A stretch of DNA of 64,000 bases. It comes from Rhodanobacter sp. LX-99. GTDB lineage: Bacteria; Pseudomonadota; Gammaproteobacteria; Xanthomonadales; Rhodanobacteraceae. The stretch lies in the NCBI RefSeq assembly GCF_018599185.1, contig NZ_JAHFVL010000002.1:186001-250000 (forward strand), given 5' to 3'. This document shows positions 8,601 through 17,430 of the stretch, in pieces (within the stretch, counting starts at the first letter, position 1; each line of letters opens with the position of its first letter). The notes below the pieces were generated by a model. The model ran no database searches. It was given only the letters and a program-made list of their open reading frames with translations, and had not been told where the DNA came from. Made by a program: the position numbers and the translations under genes.

Positions 8601-9341
8601 TTACCAGCCCATGTAATGCCCGCCGTTGATCGCCAGGTTCGCGCCGGTGATCCAGCTGGCCTGGTCGCCGGTGAAGAACGCCACGGCATGGGCGATTTCG
8701 TCCGGCCGGCCGAGGCGGCCCACCGGGATCTGCGCCACGATCTTCTCGCGCACTTCCTCCGGCACCGCCATCACCATGTCGGTGCCGACGTAGCCGGGCG
8801 AGACGGTGTTGACGGTGATGCCGAACTTCGCGTTCTCCTGCGCCAGCGAGATGGTGAAACCGTGCATGCCGGCCTTCGCCGCGGCGTAGTTGGCCTGGCC
8901 ATACTGGCCCTTCTGGCCGTTGATCGAGCTGATCTGCACGATGCGGCCCCACTTGCGCGCGCGCATGCCCTCGATCACCGGGCGGGTGACGTTGAAGCAG
9001 GCGTTCAAGTTGGTGTTCACCACGTCCGTCCACTGCTCGTAGGTCATCTTGTGGAAGGTGGTGTCGCGGGTGATGCCGGCGTTGTTGACCAGGATGTCGA
9101 CCGGCCCACACTTGGCCTCGATCGCGCGGATCATCGCCTCGCAGGCGACCGGATCGGAGACGTCGCCCTGCACCATGCACACCTCGATGCCGTCCGCTGC
9201 CATCGCCTTGCGCCAGGCCTCGGCCTTGCCCGGGTCACGATAGTTGGTGGCCACCCGATGCCCCTGTCCGGCGAGGTAGCGAACGATCGCGCTGCCGATG
9301 CCGCCGGTGCCGCCTGTGACCAATGCCGTGCGCTGAGTCAT
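8601..9341 (-). CDS. phaB: Acetoacetyl-CoA reductase
   Basis: A 246-residue short-chain dehydrogenase/reductase. TGGTGGIG near the N-terminus binds NADPH; NNAGITRD, SSINGQKGQYGQANYAAAKAG (catalytic Ser, Tyr and Lys) and the C-terminal NGGHYMGW end are diagnostic of PhaB, which reduces acetoacetyl-CoA to (R)-3-hydroxybutyryl-CoA for polyhydroxybutyrate synthesis. No phaA or phaC is in the window. AAGGAC precedes the ATG. It lies 115 bases downstream of gluQ on the same strand. Confidence 0.92.
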   Translation of the reverse strand: MTQRTALVTGGTGGIGSAIVRYLAGQGHRVATNYRDPGKAEAWRKAMAADGIEVCMVQGDVSDPVACEAMIRAIEAKCGPVDILVNNAGITRDTTFHKMTYEQWTDVVNTNLNACFNVTRPVIEGMRARKWGRIVQISSINGQKGQYGQANYAAAKAGMHGFTISLAQENAKFGITVNTVSPGYVGTDMVMAVPEEVREKIVAQIPVGRLGRPDEIAHAVAFFTGDQASWITGANLAINGGHYMGW

Positions 9342-9456
9342 GTCCTTGAATCTCCTGTGCAGGTGTAGCGGGGGGCTGTCTGTCGTACCGGATCATGGCG
9401 GCGGCATGTTTCAGCCACGGTCCTGGGGCGCCGATGCGTACTGCATTTATAGCGTT

Positions 9457-10323
9457 TCAGGCGAAAGAGTGACCGCTGCAATGCGGCAAATTCGCCGGAT
9501 CGAAGTTCGCCAGCGCCTGCGCCAGCAGGTCGCCGGCATTTGCTGCCGCGGCCGGCGCCGGTACCCGCAGGAACGCCAGCGCCCGCCGCAGCGCCGGCAG
9601 CGGGTCGGCCGGGTCGACCGGGAAGGCCTGCTCGGACTTGGACAGCTTGCGCCCCTCGCCATCCAGCACCAGCGGCAGGTGGCGATAGGCCGGCGTGGGC
9701 AGGCCCAGGCAGCGCTGCAGCCAGATCTGCCGCGCGGTGGAGTCGAGCAGGTCCTGCCCGCGCACCACCTCGGTGATGCCCTGGTACGCGTCGTCGACCA
9801 CGCAGGCGAGCTGGTACGAATAGAAACCCTCGACCCGGCGAACCACGAAGTCGCCCACCTCGTCGCGCAGGTTCTGCCGCTGCGGGCCTTGCAGCGCATC
9901 GTCGAATGCGATGGTGATGTCCGGCACGCGCAACCGCCAGGCCGGCGGTTGGTCCGCCTGCGGCGACGCGACGCAGTGGCCGTCGCGATGGATGCCGCCG
10001 TTGCCGGCCAGCTCGCTGCGGCTGCACCAGCACGGGAACACACGCTGCGCCACGCGCAGCTGTTCGAACGCCGCCTCGTACGCCGCGCTGCGCTGCGACT
10101 GGAACAACGCCGGCGCGTCGGCGACCAGGCCGAACGCCGGCAGCGCGGCCAGGATGCTCGCCGCCGAGCCGGGAACCTCGCGCGGCGGGTCGATGTCTTC
10201 CATCCGCAGCAGCCACTCGCCGCCGGCATGCCGCGCGCACAGCCAGCTGCCCACCGCGGCGACCAGCGAGCCGAAGTGCAGGTGTCCGGTGGGCGAGGGG
10301 GCGAAGCGGCCGCGATAGCTCAT
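9457..10323 (-). CDS. gluQ: Glutamyl-Q tRNA(Asp) synthetase
   Basis: A 288-residue truncated glutamyl-tRNA synthetase paralogue that attaches Glu to queuosine at position 34 of tRNA-Asp. The class I signature appears as APSPTGHLHFGS (HIGH equivalent) at residues 8-19 and KLSKS (KMSKS equivalent) near residue 230. CWCSR and a later His/Cys fit the zinc site. It lacks the anticodon-binding domain of GltX, as expected from its length. Confidence 0.93.
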   Translation of the reverse strand: MSYRGRFAPSPTGHLHFGSLVAAVGSWLCARHAGGEWLLRMEDIDPPREVPGSAASILAALPAFGLVADAPALFQSQRSAAYEAAFEQLRVAQRVFPCWCSRSELAGNGGIHRDGHCVASPQADQPPAWRLRVPDITIAFDDALQGPQRQNLRDEVGDFVVRRVEGFYSYQLACVVDDAYQGITEVVRGQDLLDSTARQIWLQRCLGLPTPAYRHLPLVLDGEGRKLSKSEQAFPVDPADPLPALRRALAFLRVPAPAAAANAGDLLAQALANFDPANLPHCSGHSFA

Positions 10324-10430
10324 CGGCGCATCTTAAGATGCCGTGCCGAACCCTTGAAAGCGCCGGCCGTCGCCCCGAATTTTCAACCCACCCCAGTCCC
10401 CTTCATGACTGCCACGATAGAGAGACAGCC

Positions 10431-11333
10431 ATGCGTCGCATCGCATTATTCATCGGTACCAACCTTGCCGTCCTGCTCCTGCTGAGCATCGTCTGTCGCC
10501 TGTTCGGCATCGACCAGATGGCCGCCGCCCGCGGCTACGGCGGCATGGGCGGCCTGCTGGCCTACGCCGCCGTGTTCGGCATGGGCGGCGCGTTCATTTC
10601 GCTGGCGATGTCCAAGACGATCGCCAAGTGGTCCACCGGCGCGCGGGTGATCGGGCAGCCGCAGAACGAGACCGAGCGCTGGCTGGTCGACACCGTGCGC
10701 CGCCACGCGCAGGCCGCCGGCATCGGCATGCCCGAGGTGGCGATCTACGACGCGCCGGAAATGAACGCGTTCGCCACCGGCATGACGAAGAACAGCTCGC
10801 TGGTGGCGGTCAGTTCCGGCCTGCTGCAGCAGATGAACCGCGAGCAGGCCGGCGCCGTGCTCGGCCACGAGATCGGCCACGTCGCGAATGGCGACATGGT
10901 CACCCTGACCCTGATCCAGGGCGTGCTGAACACGCTGGTGATCCTCGCCGCGCGCATCGTGGGCCGGCTGGTCGACAACTGGATGAGCGGTGGCCGCGAC
11001 GACAACCGCGGCGGCACCGGCATCGGCTACTTCGTGACGGTGATGGTGCTGCAGCTGGTGTTCGGCCTGTTCGCCTCGATGATCGTGATGGCGTTCTCGC
11101 GCTGGCGCGAGTTCCGCGCCGACGCGGCGGGGGCGCAGTTCGCCGGCCGCGGCGCCATGATCTCCGCGCTGCAGCGGCTGCAGGCCAACCACGGCGAGAG
11201 CACGCTGCCGCAGACCATCGCCGCCTTTGGCATCTCCGGCCCGCTGGCCGATGGCTTCAGGCGTCTGTTCATGAGCCACCCGCCGCTGGAGGAGCGCATC
11301 GCCGCGCTGCAGAACTTCACGGCGCAGCGCTGA
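10431..11333 (+). CDS. htpX: Membrane metalloprotease HtpX
   Basis: A 300-residue M48B protease. HEIGH at residues 146-150 supplies the zinc ligands and catalytic Glu; a further Glu lies in the REFRADAAGA segment. Four hydrophobic segments (residues ~4-26, 43-62, ~160-180, ~195-215) place it in the inner membrane with the active site in the cytoplasm. HtpX degrades damaged or misassembled membrane proteins. It sits 73 bases upstream of htpG, another stress gene, although the short gap does not prove one transcript. Confidence 0.93.
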   Translation: MRRIALFIGTNLAVLLLLSIVCRLFGIDQMAAARGYGGMGGLLAYAAVFGMGGAFISLAMSKTIAKWSTGARVIGQPQNETERWLVDTVRRHAQAAGIGMPEVAIYDAPEMNAFATGMTKNSSLVAVSSGLLQQMNREQAGAVLGHEIGHVANGDMVTLTLIQGVLNTLVILAARIVGRLVDNWMSGGRDDNRGGTGIGYFVTVMVLQLVFGLFASMIVMAFSRWREFRADAAGAQFAGRGAMISALQRLQANHGESTLPQTIAAFGISGPLADGFRRLFMSHPPLEERIAALQNFTAQR

Positions 11334-11406
11334 TTCTTTTCCGTGCCGCCGCAGCAGGTGCGGCGGCCGTCTTTTCATGTCCAACGCAATAACGGAACAT
11401 CCACGC

Positions 11407-13275
11407 ATGAACGCACCCGCCGAAACCCGCAAGTTCGAAGCCGAAGTCGCCCAGGTGCTGCACCTGGTCACCCATTCGCTGTACTCGCACAAGGAAATTT
11501 TCCTGCGCGAGCTGATTTCCAACGCCTCCGACGCCTGCGACAAGCTGCGCTTCGAGTCGATCGCCAGGCCGGAACTTTCCGCCGGCGACAGCGAGCTGCA
11601 CATCGACGTCAGCTGGGACCCTGACGCGCGCACCGTCACGGTGCGCGACAACGGCATCGGCATGAACCGCGACGAGGTGGTGGCCAACATCGGCACCATC
11701 GCCAGCTCCGGCACGCGCCGTTTCCTGGAGGCGATGTCGGGCGAACAGAAGGCCGACGCGCGCCTGATCGGCCAGTTCGGCGTGGGCTTCTACTCCGCCT
11801 TCGTGGTCGCCGACAGGGTCACCGTGCTGAGCCGCCGCGCCGACGCGCCGGCGGGCGAGGGCGTGAAGTGGGAGAGCGACGGCAAGGGCGAGTACTCGCT
11901 GGAGCCGATCGAGCTGGCCGAGCGCGGCACCGCCGTGATCCTGCACCTGAAGGCCGACGAGGACGAGTTCCTCAGCCGCTGGCAGCTGCGCGCGCTGATC
12001 ACCCGCTACTCCGACCACGTGGCGTTCCCGATCCGCATGCCGGTCGAGAAGGACGGCAAGCCCACCGACGAGTTCGAGACCATCAACGCCGCCTCGGCGC
12101 TGTGGACCAAGCCGAAGTCGGAGATCAGCGACGCGGACTACCAGAGCTTCTACAAGTCGCTCGGCCACGATTTCAACGACGCGCTGGCGTGGACGCACAA
12201 CCGCGTCGAAGGCAGCCAGAGCTTCACCACCTTGTTGTACGTCCCCTCGCAGCCGCCGTTCGACCTGATGATGGGCGGCCGCGACGAGCGCAAGGGACTG
12301 AAGCTGTACATCAAGCGCGTCTTCATCATGGACGCCGCCGAGGAGCTGCTGCCGAACTACCTGCGCTTCGTGCGCGGCGTGGTCGACGCCGACGACCTGC
12401 CGCTCAACGTCAGCCGCGAGATCCTGCAGCACAACCGCCAGCTCGAGCGCATCAAGGCCGCCTGCGTGAAGCGCGTGCTCGACCTGATCGAGAAGCTGGC
12501 CAAGGACGAGCCGGAGAAGTTCGCCACCTTCTGCAAGGCGTTCGGCAACACGCTCAAGGAAGGCATCAGCGAAGACGCCAACAACCGCGAGCGCATCGCC
12601 AAGCTGCTGCGCTTCGCCTCGACCAAGGGCGAGGGCGCCAACCAGACCACCTCGCTGGACGACTACATCGGCCGCATGGCCGTGGGCCAGGACGCGATCT
12701 GGTACATCACCGCCGACAGCTACGCCGCCGCCTTCGGCAGCCCGCAACTGGAAGCGTTCAAGGCCAGGGACATCGAAGTGCTGCTGATGTCCGACCGCAT
12801 CGACGAGTGGATGATCGGCAGCTTGAGCGAATACGAAGGCAAGAAGCTCAAGAGCGTCGCCAAGGGCGAGGTGCCGCTGGACGAGGCCGACAAGAAGAAG
12901 CAGGAAGAGGCAGCGAAAGAAGCCGAGCCGCTGCTGAAGAAGCTCAAGGACCTGCTGGGCGACCGCGTGGGCGACGTGAAAGTCTCTGCCCGCCTCACCG
13001 ACTCGCCCTCATGCCTGGCCCTCAGCGACTACGAAATGGCCCCGCACCTGGCCCGCCTGCTGCGCGAAGCCGGCCACGACATGCCCGAGAACAAGCCCAC
13101 GCTGGAGATCAACCCGCAGCACGCGCTGTTGAAACGCGTCGAGGCGGAAGCGGATGAGGCGAAGGCGAAGGACCTGGCCACCCTGCTGCTGGAGCAGGCG
13201 GAGATTGCGGCCGGAGCGCAGCTGCCGGACCCGTCGGCGTTCGTGCAGAGGATGAATCGGGTGTTGCTGGGGTGA
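11407..13275 (+). CDS. htpG: Chaperone HtpG (bacterial Hsp90)
   Basis: A 622-residue Hsp90. The GHKL ATPase domain shows NASDACDKLR, DNGIGM and GQFGVGFYSAF within the first ~120 residues; the middle domain and C-terminal dimerisation domain follow with normal length. It is an ATP-driven chaperone for late folding and stress. I chose the ATG at 11407 (MNAPAETRKFEAEVAQ), which begins at the usual family start; a frame-matched ATG ten codons earlier is possible. A strong terminator follows. Confidence 0.95.
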   Translation: MNAPAETRKFEAEVAQVLHLVTHSLYSHKEIFLRELISNASDACDKLRFESIARPELSAGDSELHIDVSWDPDARTVTVRDNGIGMNRDEVVANIGTIASSGTRRFLEAMSGEQKADARLIGQFGVGFYSAFVVADRVTVLSRRADAPAGEGVKWESDGKGEYSLEPIELAERGTAVILHLKADEDEFLSRWQLRALITRYSDHVAFPIRMPVEKDGKPTDEFETINAASALWTKPKSEISDADYQSFYKSLGHDFNDALAWTHNRVEGSQSFTTLLYVPSQPPFDLMMGGRDERKGLKLYIKRVFIMDAAEELLPNYLRFVRGVVDADDLPLNVSREILQHNRQLERIKAACVKRVLDLIEKLAKDEPEKFATFCKAFGNTLKEGISEDANNRERIAKLLRFASTKGEGANQTTSLDDYIGRMAVGQDAIWYITADSYAAAFGSPQLEAFKARDIEVLLMSDRIDEWMIGSLSEYEGKKLKSVAKGEVPLDEADKKKQEEAAKEAEPLLKKLKDLLGDRVGDVKVSARLTDSPSCLALSDYEMAPHLARLLREAGHDMPENKPTLEINPQHALLKRVEAEADEAKAKDLATLLLEQAEIAAGAQLPDPSAFVQRMNRVLLG

Positions 13276-13301
13276 GGCGCGGGGCGCCTTGCTGACATGA
13301 A

Positions 13302-13327
13302 AAGCCCGCCTATTCGGCGGGTTTTTT
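13302..13327 (+). terminator. Rho-independent terminator of htpG
   Basis: AAGCCCGCC and GGCGGG(TT) arms around TATTC, followed by six T, 27 bases after the htpG stop. Confidence 0.85.
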
Positions 13328-13422
13328 CTTGCTCCCTCTTCCTCCACAAATTCTCTATATGCTCCGATGAATATCGCTGAAAAAGAACAGGCTGGAGTGG
13401 CCGAAGTGTACTTTTCGAGCTG

Positions 13423-14376
13423 CTAAGGGCAAGTCGCCCTTCGGGCGAAAAGCTTCCGGTGATGCGCGAGGAAGGATGCTTGCTCGGGGCGAAACTTCCC
13501 CACTCTCTTGTTCGGGTCAATTGACCATCGATCAAGCACGTCTCGCGACAGCGACGGATGCACCCGCATCCGCCCGTCATCTTCAAAGGTGATGAACTGC
13601 TCGTCGAACAACGCGTCGACGTGCGGCGAGAGCAGCAGGCCGTTGTAGCCACTGAGACGCTCGGCGTTGGAGGCTTCGCGCCAGGGTTTGATGTGGCTGG
13701 CGATCAGCAGTCGGGTGTCGGTGACGCCGGTGACGCGACACGCAGGATCTATCAGGATCACTTGCTTGCGGAAGAAGCCTTGGCCTACGCGAGCCTTGGT
13801 GAGCTGTACACGCTGGGTTTCCGGAATGGACGTGTCGGTCTCGATGCGGTGGATATCGTCCAGCACCTGGGCGTTGGGCTCGTGGTCAATCAGATAGCGA
13901 GGCGGTTGATCAAGCTCGTGCACTTGATGCATATCCAGCATCGCCATCAGCACATGGCCGAGGGCATCCGAGATTCCTGCGAGATAGCAGCCCTGATTGC
14001 CGTTGCCGTTTTTCTGCAAAGGTGAGTGGCGATCGGGGAGCATCGGGCCGATGGAGGCGATGTGCTCCTTTGGTAGCAACGAGTGGCGCGCCTCTTTGAA
14101 ATCCACTTCGACCAGCCAACCCTCATGTGCCCAGTAGTCGCCCACGTTGCCGAATTCGATCGGCTTCGGACTGGGTGAGGCGGCTTCGGTGACACGGCCT
14201 ACGGCGCCAATGCGACCGTGGGCATACGAGAACACGATATCTCCCGGACGAACAAGCTTCATGTTCTCGTAGGTCTGGTTGAAGGCGCCGTTCGTGTTTC
14301 GGTAGGGTGACCACAGGTAGCCGCCACGAATTTCGTGGTCGCGCGTCTGTTTGTGGTTGACCCACCAGTAAGCCAT
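13423..14376 (-). CDS. EVE-HNH endonuclease, probably modification-dependent (type IV-like)
   Basis: A 317-residue two-domain protein. Residues ~1-140 resemble an EVE/PUA-type modified-base reader: MAYWWVNHKQT, GGYLWSP, NQTYENMKLVRPGDIVFSYAHGRIGAVG. Residues ~200-290 form an HNH nuclease: CRVTG, SHIKPWREA, then YNGLLLSPHVDALFD supplying the Asn and second His. This order is the same as characterised EVE-HNH enzymes such as VcaM4I, which cut DNA carrying modified cytosine. I infer a solitary anti-phage restriction enzyme, since no methyltransferase is adjacent. It begins a lower-GC, accessory-looking stretch. Confidence 0.75.
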   Translation of the reverse strand: MAYWWVNHKQTRDHEIRGGYLWSPYRNTNGAFNQTYENMKLVRPGDIVFSYAHGRIGAVGRVTEAASPSPKPIEFGNVGDYWAHEGWLVEVDFKEARHSLLPKEHIASIGPMLPDRHSPLQKNGNGNQGCYLAGISDALGHVLMAMLDMHQVHELDQPPRYLIDHEPNAQVLDDIHRIETDTSIPETQRVQLTKARVGQGFFRKQVILIDPACRVTGVTDTRLLIASHIKPWREASNAERLSGYNGLLLSPHVDALFDEQFITFEDDGRMRVHPSLSRDVLDRWSIDPNKRVGKFRPEQASFLAHHRKLFARRATCP

Positions 14377-14495
14377 TCTGTCCCCCTTGCACCAGGTTAG
14401 CGGAAAAGGAGCGGCAGGCGGGAAGTGGCGCGGCGTACCCTCGCGGTGTGCCGGGCGTTGCGTGATGAATTGCTGAATCGACCACAGGGACGCAT

Positions 14496-15149
14496 ATGAC
14501 GAACGAACCGCTTACCTATGCATTGATCGAGAAAAAGATCGACCAGTACGCCAAGGATGTCGAAGACGACAGGCCGGGCATCGTAGAGCGTTTGGCCTTT
14601 GGGACGGCGATGGTGTCGTGGATGCCGTTGCTGCTTGCGATCCAGTTCCTGAAGTCTCGGACAGCGGTTCTCGTTCTCGGTGTATGTACGATTCTTCTGC
14701 TGGTCGTGCTGGGAGTCGGTGCGATTTGTTTTGTCCGGCGCGAGTGGCGCACGTTCCATCGAAGACACCACAAGTTATCTCGCGAGCTGGATCACGACTA
14801 TGGCCAGTGGCGCGAACTGGTGACCGCAATGAGACGCTTCCCCAGGGACGAGTTGGCGCGTCGACTGCGCTACCTTAGTACCCGCAAGTCGTCGCTTGCA
14901 TATCGCATGGGACTCGTCACCGGGAGTGTGCAGCGCCTGGGTATCCTGCCTTTGCTGGCGATTCTCTACGTACAGTTCAAGGACTGGCGGTTTGGTGACT
15001 GGCAGGCGTTTGGGCAGGTGCACATGGTGGGCGGCCTGCTGTTGTGGGCGTTGTTTCTTGTCTACCTGGGCGCATGGTGGCTGGTGGGACTGGGCACGCG
15101 CTGGGATGCCTATGAGGCGCTTCTGATCGAGGCGACATGCGACGAATGA
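14496..15149 (+). CDS. Membrane protein of unknown function
   Basis: A 217-residue protein with four hydrophobic segments (residues ~37-55, 58-77, ~143-160, ~175-200). A basic and acidic cytoplasmic stretch (REWRTFHRRHHKLSREL and following) of ~60 residues separates the two pairs. AGGGACG precedes the ATG. I recognise no family. It is divergent from the EVE-HNH gene, with 119 bases between them. Two TM hairpins separated by a helical soluble region recall effectors in conflict systems, but that likeness is weak and no function is claimed. Confidence 0.6.
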   Translation: MTNEPLTYALIEKKIDQYAKDVEDDRPGIVERLAFGTAMVSWMPLLLAIQFLKSRTAVLVLGVCTILLLVVLGVGAICFVRREWRTFHRRHHKLSRELDHDYGQWRELVTAMRRFPRDELARRLRYLSTRKSSLAYRMGLVTGSVQRLGILPLLAILYVQFKDWRFGDWQAFGQVHMVGGLLLWALFLVYLGAWWLVGLGTRWDAYEALLIEATCDE

Positions 15150-15209
15150 GCAATGGCGGTCGGGCGTCTGCGCGGGAAACCGGCCGGCAACGCCGGAGCA
15201 TCTGTTGGC

Positions 15210-15575
15210 CACGGTTTGCCCCTGGCGTGCAAGCCGGAAACTCCGAAGCGCAAAGCTCAAAGCCTTGCGCGCGACGGTGATAGCCCTGCGGTCGGAGGTG
15301 GTCGGCATGGCATGCAAGGTTTTGAGCCTTGCGGTCGCGGTTCCGAACCTCGCCATTTCACGCCTTTGGGCCTCGCGTGCGGCGTTCAAAGGTTTGCGCG
15401 CGGTGCCCGGGGTGTTGCGCGTGAAGTAAAAAGGCTTGCCGTCGGTGTTTTGAGGTTTAGCCTGCCGGGTTCGCCATCCTTGCGCCTGGAAGTTTGAAGC
15501 TTGCGACGGTGCCTTTGCACTTCGCGCGCTGGGCCAGAAGCCTTGCGCGTGAGGTTCGGAGGGTTGTGGCTGGAG
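15210..15575. repeat. Degenerate 21-bp tandem repeat array (about 16 units)
   Basis: Units recur about every 21 bases with one- to two-base slips; clear examples begin near 15261, 15282, 15325, 15369, 15390, 15411, 15432, 15453, 15495 and 15539. The approximate consensus is AGSYTTGCGCGYGNGGTTNNR. Divergence between units is high. A 21-bp period equals seven codons or two helical turns. Frames on both strands stay partly open, but none has a convincing start, so I annotate it as a repeat and not as a gene. It follows the unknown membrane protein gene and fills most of a 750-base non-coding gap. Confidence 0.65.
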
Positions 15576-15814
15576 CCCGCTCGTCGTCGCGCTCGAACTC
15601 CCAGAGGGTATCGCGCCACCGGAAAACTGGCCACGCATGCGGACATGCTGCAGCAGGTCGCGCAGGTGCTCGGGCCGTCCGTGCGCTTCCAGGCCAGCGG
15701 TTGCGCTCATCAGCCGTTGCGTGCGTGGGCCGATCGGTACGGCCATCATGTCCTGCGCAAGGTGCTTGTCGTAGCGGATGCCGGTGCCCGCAACTCGCCC
15801 CACGTTCCGCTTCC

Positions 15815-15850
15815 GGCAAGAGGCCCGTCGCATGCGGCGGGCCTCTTGCC
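15815..15850. terminator. Large inverted repeat upstream of a small secreted-protein gene's 3' end
   Basis: A 13-bp perfect outer stem (GGCAAGAGGCCCG/CGGGCCTCTTGCC) encloses TCGCATGCGG, itself self-complementary. It may end transcripts of the minus-strand gene that stops at 15901. The stretch 15576-15814 holds no recognisable gene. Confidence 0.5.
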
Positions 15851-15900
15851 GTGTGCTGCCAAGTGCCACCCGGGAGCAGGTGGCCTTCTTCCTGGACGGC

Positions 15901-16470
15901 TTACCCGCCCCGTCCGGGCACGCGTGCAGGTGCGGGGCTGGGTGCGCTGCGGGTGGCGTTCTGGATGAGCGGGGTCGGTGCGGACCGGTAGTTCATGGGG
16001 TTCGAGGACCGATCCATTCTCCGGTTGTCGTTGAACGGAATCCGTGTTCCGTGGCGGAAGGAATCCCTGCTCGCCAGCGCCAGCCGATGACCGTCGATAT
16101 GGACCCAGTACCAGGAACCCGAGGGCACCGGCGAGGTTGATACGAAGACAAACTGCGCGTCGTAGCTGCCCTCGGTGCGGGGTGTCGTGCGCAGGATCAT
16201 GTTGGCGACGAACTGGCTGGACACGGGGTGACCGTGGTCGGTCGCCGGCTTGACGATCATTTCATCCAGGTTCTGCAGCAGCAGCCGGCGCAGCCGCGGC
16301 GAAAGTTCCATCGCCGGCGAGGCGTCGGTGACCTTGCCGTGGGCATTTACCTGCACCAGCACCGGCAGCACCTTGGGCCTGAATTCGTTGAGCGAGCCCG
16401 AGGAAGCCAGGGCCGCGCCTGCCGCGACCGACAGCATTCCGAAAAGCAGGGTGGTTTGGAACCGTTTCAT
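15901..16470 (-). CDS. Exported protein of unknown function (TonB-C-like half)
   Basis: A 189-residue protein with a clear signal peptide (MKRFQTTLLFGMLSVAAGAALA). The mature part opens VLPVLVQVNAHGKVTDASPA, a beta-strand pattern seen in TonB C-terminal-like domains (VNAxGKVTDA), followed by SPRLRRLLLQNLDEM. The last ~55 residues are Arg/Pro/Asn-rich and probably disordered. I infer a periplasmic protein but no function. It is divergent from the PAP2-like gene; the 309-base gap between them shows only a small hairpin (16747-16763) just before the PAP2 binding site. Confidence 0.65.
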   Translation of the reverse strand: MKRFQTTLLFGMLSVAAGAALASSGSLNEFRPKVLPVLVQVNAHGKVTDASPAMELSPRLRRLLLQNLDEMIVKPATDHGHPVSSQFVANMILRTTPRTEGSYDAQFVFVSTSPVPSGSWYWVHIDGHRLALASRDSFRHGTRIPFNDNRRMDRSSNPMNYRSAPTPLIQNATRSAPSPAPARVPGRGG

Positions 16471-16779
16471 GGTGACCTCCTTGGAGCGTCACGGAATCGC
16501 GTTGTGCGACGTCCCGCACGTGCCGTCTGTTCCGTATTCAGACTGTCCTCGCAGGGCAGCGCCCCGTCAATAGGGCCATGATTCGCCCGGCAAGCCGCTA
16601 TTTCGTCCATCTCTGGAAGACGGCTTGGCGTCGTGCAAAAGCGGATCGACGCGCACCGTCTACGCCCGCCGTGCAGACGAAACTTTCTGCCGACCTGATT
16701 TCCATAAGCGTGGTGAAAGCTGGGCCGCGTAGCTTGCAGGCGGGAAGGCAGGCGATGCCTGCCACGTGGGAGCCGCGAG

Positions 16780-17403
16780 ATGCCTGCATTGCGATCCTGG
16801 CTGTGCGCCGCCGCCATCCTGGTTTCGGGCGGTGCCCATGCGGGGGACGGTCCGTTCGGGATCGACCACCGCGTCCACTACGACGACAGCGGCATCTGGA
16901 AACGTTCCAACCAGGAGGTGCTGATCTACGGCACGATCGGCACGGTCGTCGGCGGCGCCCTGGTCTTCGGCGACAACGACCAGTTGGGCGATACGTTCTG
17001 GCGCTCGGTGGACGCCATGGCGGTGGCCAGCGTCGGTGCCGAGGCGATGAAATACACGTTCCAGCGCGAGCGGCCTTCGCAGACCGACAATCCCGATCGC
17101 TTCTTCAGCGGCAGCCATGCGGAGAGCTTTCCCAGCGGGGAAGTGGCGGCGATATCGGCGGCGGTCACGCCGTTCATCGTCACCTACGGCCGCGACCACC
17201 CGGCCGTGTACGCGCTGGCCCTGCTGCCGGCCTACGACGCGGTGGCCCGGGTGAAGACGCATGGCCATTGGCAGAGCGACGTGCTGGTCGGCGCCGCGCT
17301 GGGCACCGGGGTCGGCCTGTGGGCGGCGCACCGGGATTCGCCGTTGATCGTCAGCTGGCTGCCCGGCGGCTTCCGGGTCGGTTTCATCCATCGGTTCAAA
17401 TAA
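16780..17403 (+). CDS. PAP2-like acid phosphatase family protein with altered motif 2
   Basis: A 207-residue exported protein with a signal peptide (residues 1-21). The PAP2 (type 2 phosphatidic acid phosphatase) motifs are present: K91-X6-R98-P99, PSG at 118-120 and R157-X5-H163-X3-D167. However, motif 2 reads PSGE: the His that normally protonates the leaving group is Glu121. H163, the nucleophile, is retained. GGGAG precedes the ATG. Activity may be altered or lost; some xanthomonad relatives I recall share PSGE, so it may be a subfamily trait. Confidence 0.75.
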   Translation: MPALRSWLCAAAILVSGGAHAGDGPFGIDHRVHYDDSGIWKRSNQEVLIYGTIGTVVGGALVFGDNDQLGDTFWRSVDAMAVASVGAEAMKYTFQRERPSQTDNPDRFFSGSHAESFPSGEVAAISAAVTPFIVTYGRDHPAVYALALLPAYDAVARVKTHGHWQSDVLVGAALGTGVGLWAAHRDSPLIVSWLPGGFRVGFIHRFK

Positions 17404-17430
17404 CGCCAGGATTGGATCAGGCGTCGTCGT

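Noticed and set aside
15210..15575. CRISPR-like array
   Set aside because: Units abut one another with no unique spacers, are strongly diverged, and no cas gene is near.
14775..15869. Long minus-strand frame through the 21-bp repeats
   Set aside because: No binding site, overlaps the opposite-strand membrane gene, and codon content follows the repeats; kept only as a possible decayed gene.
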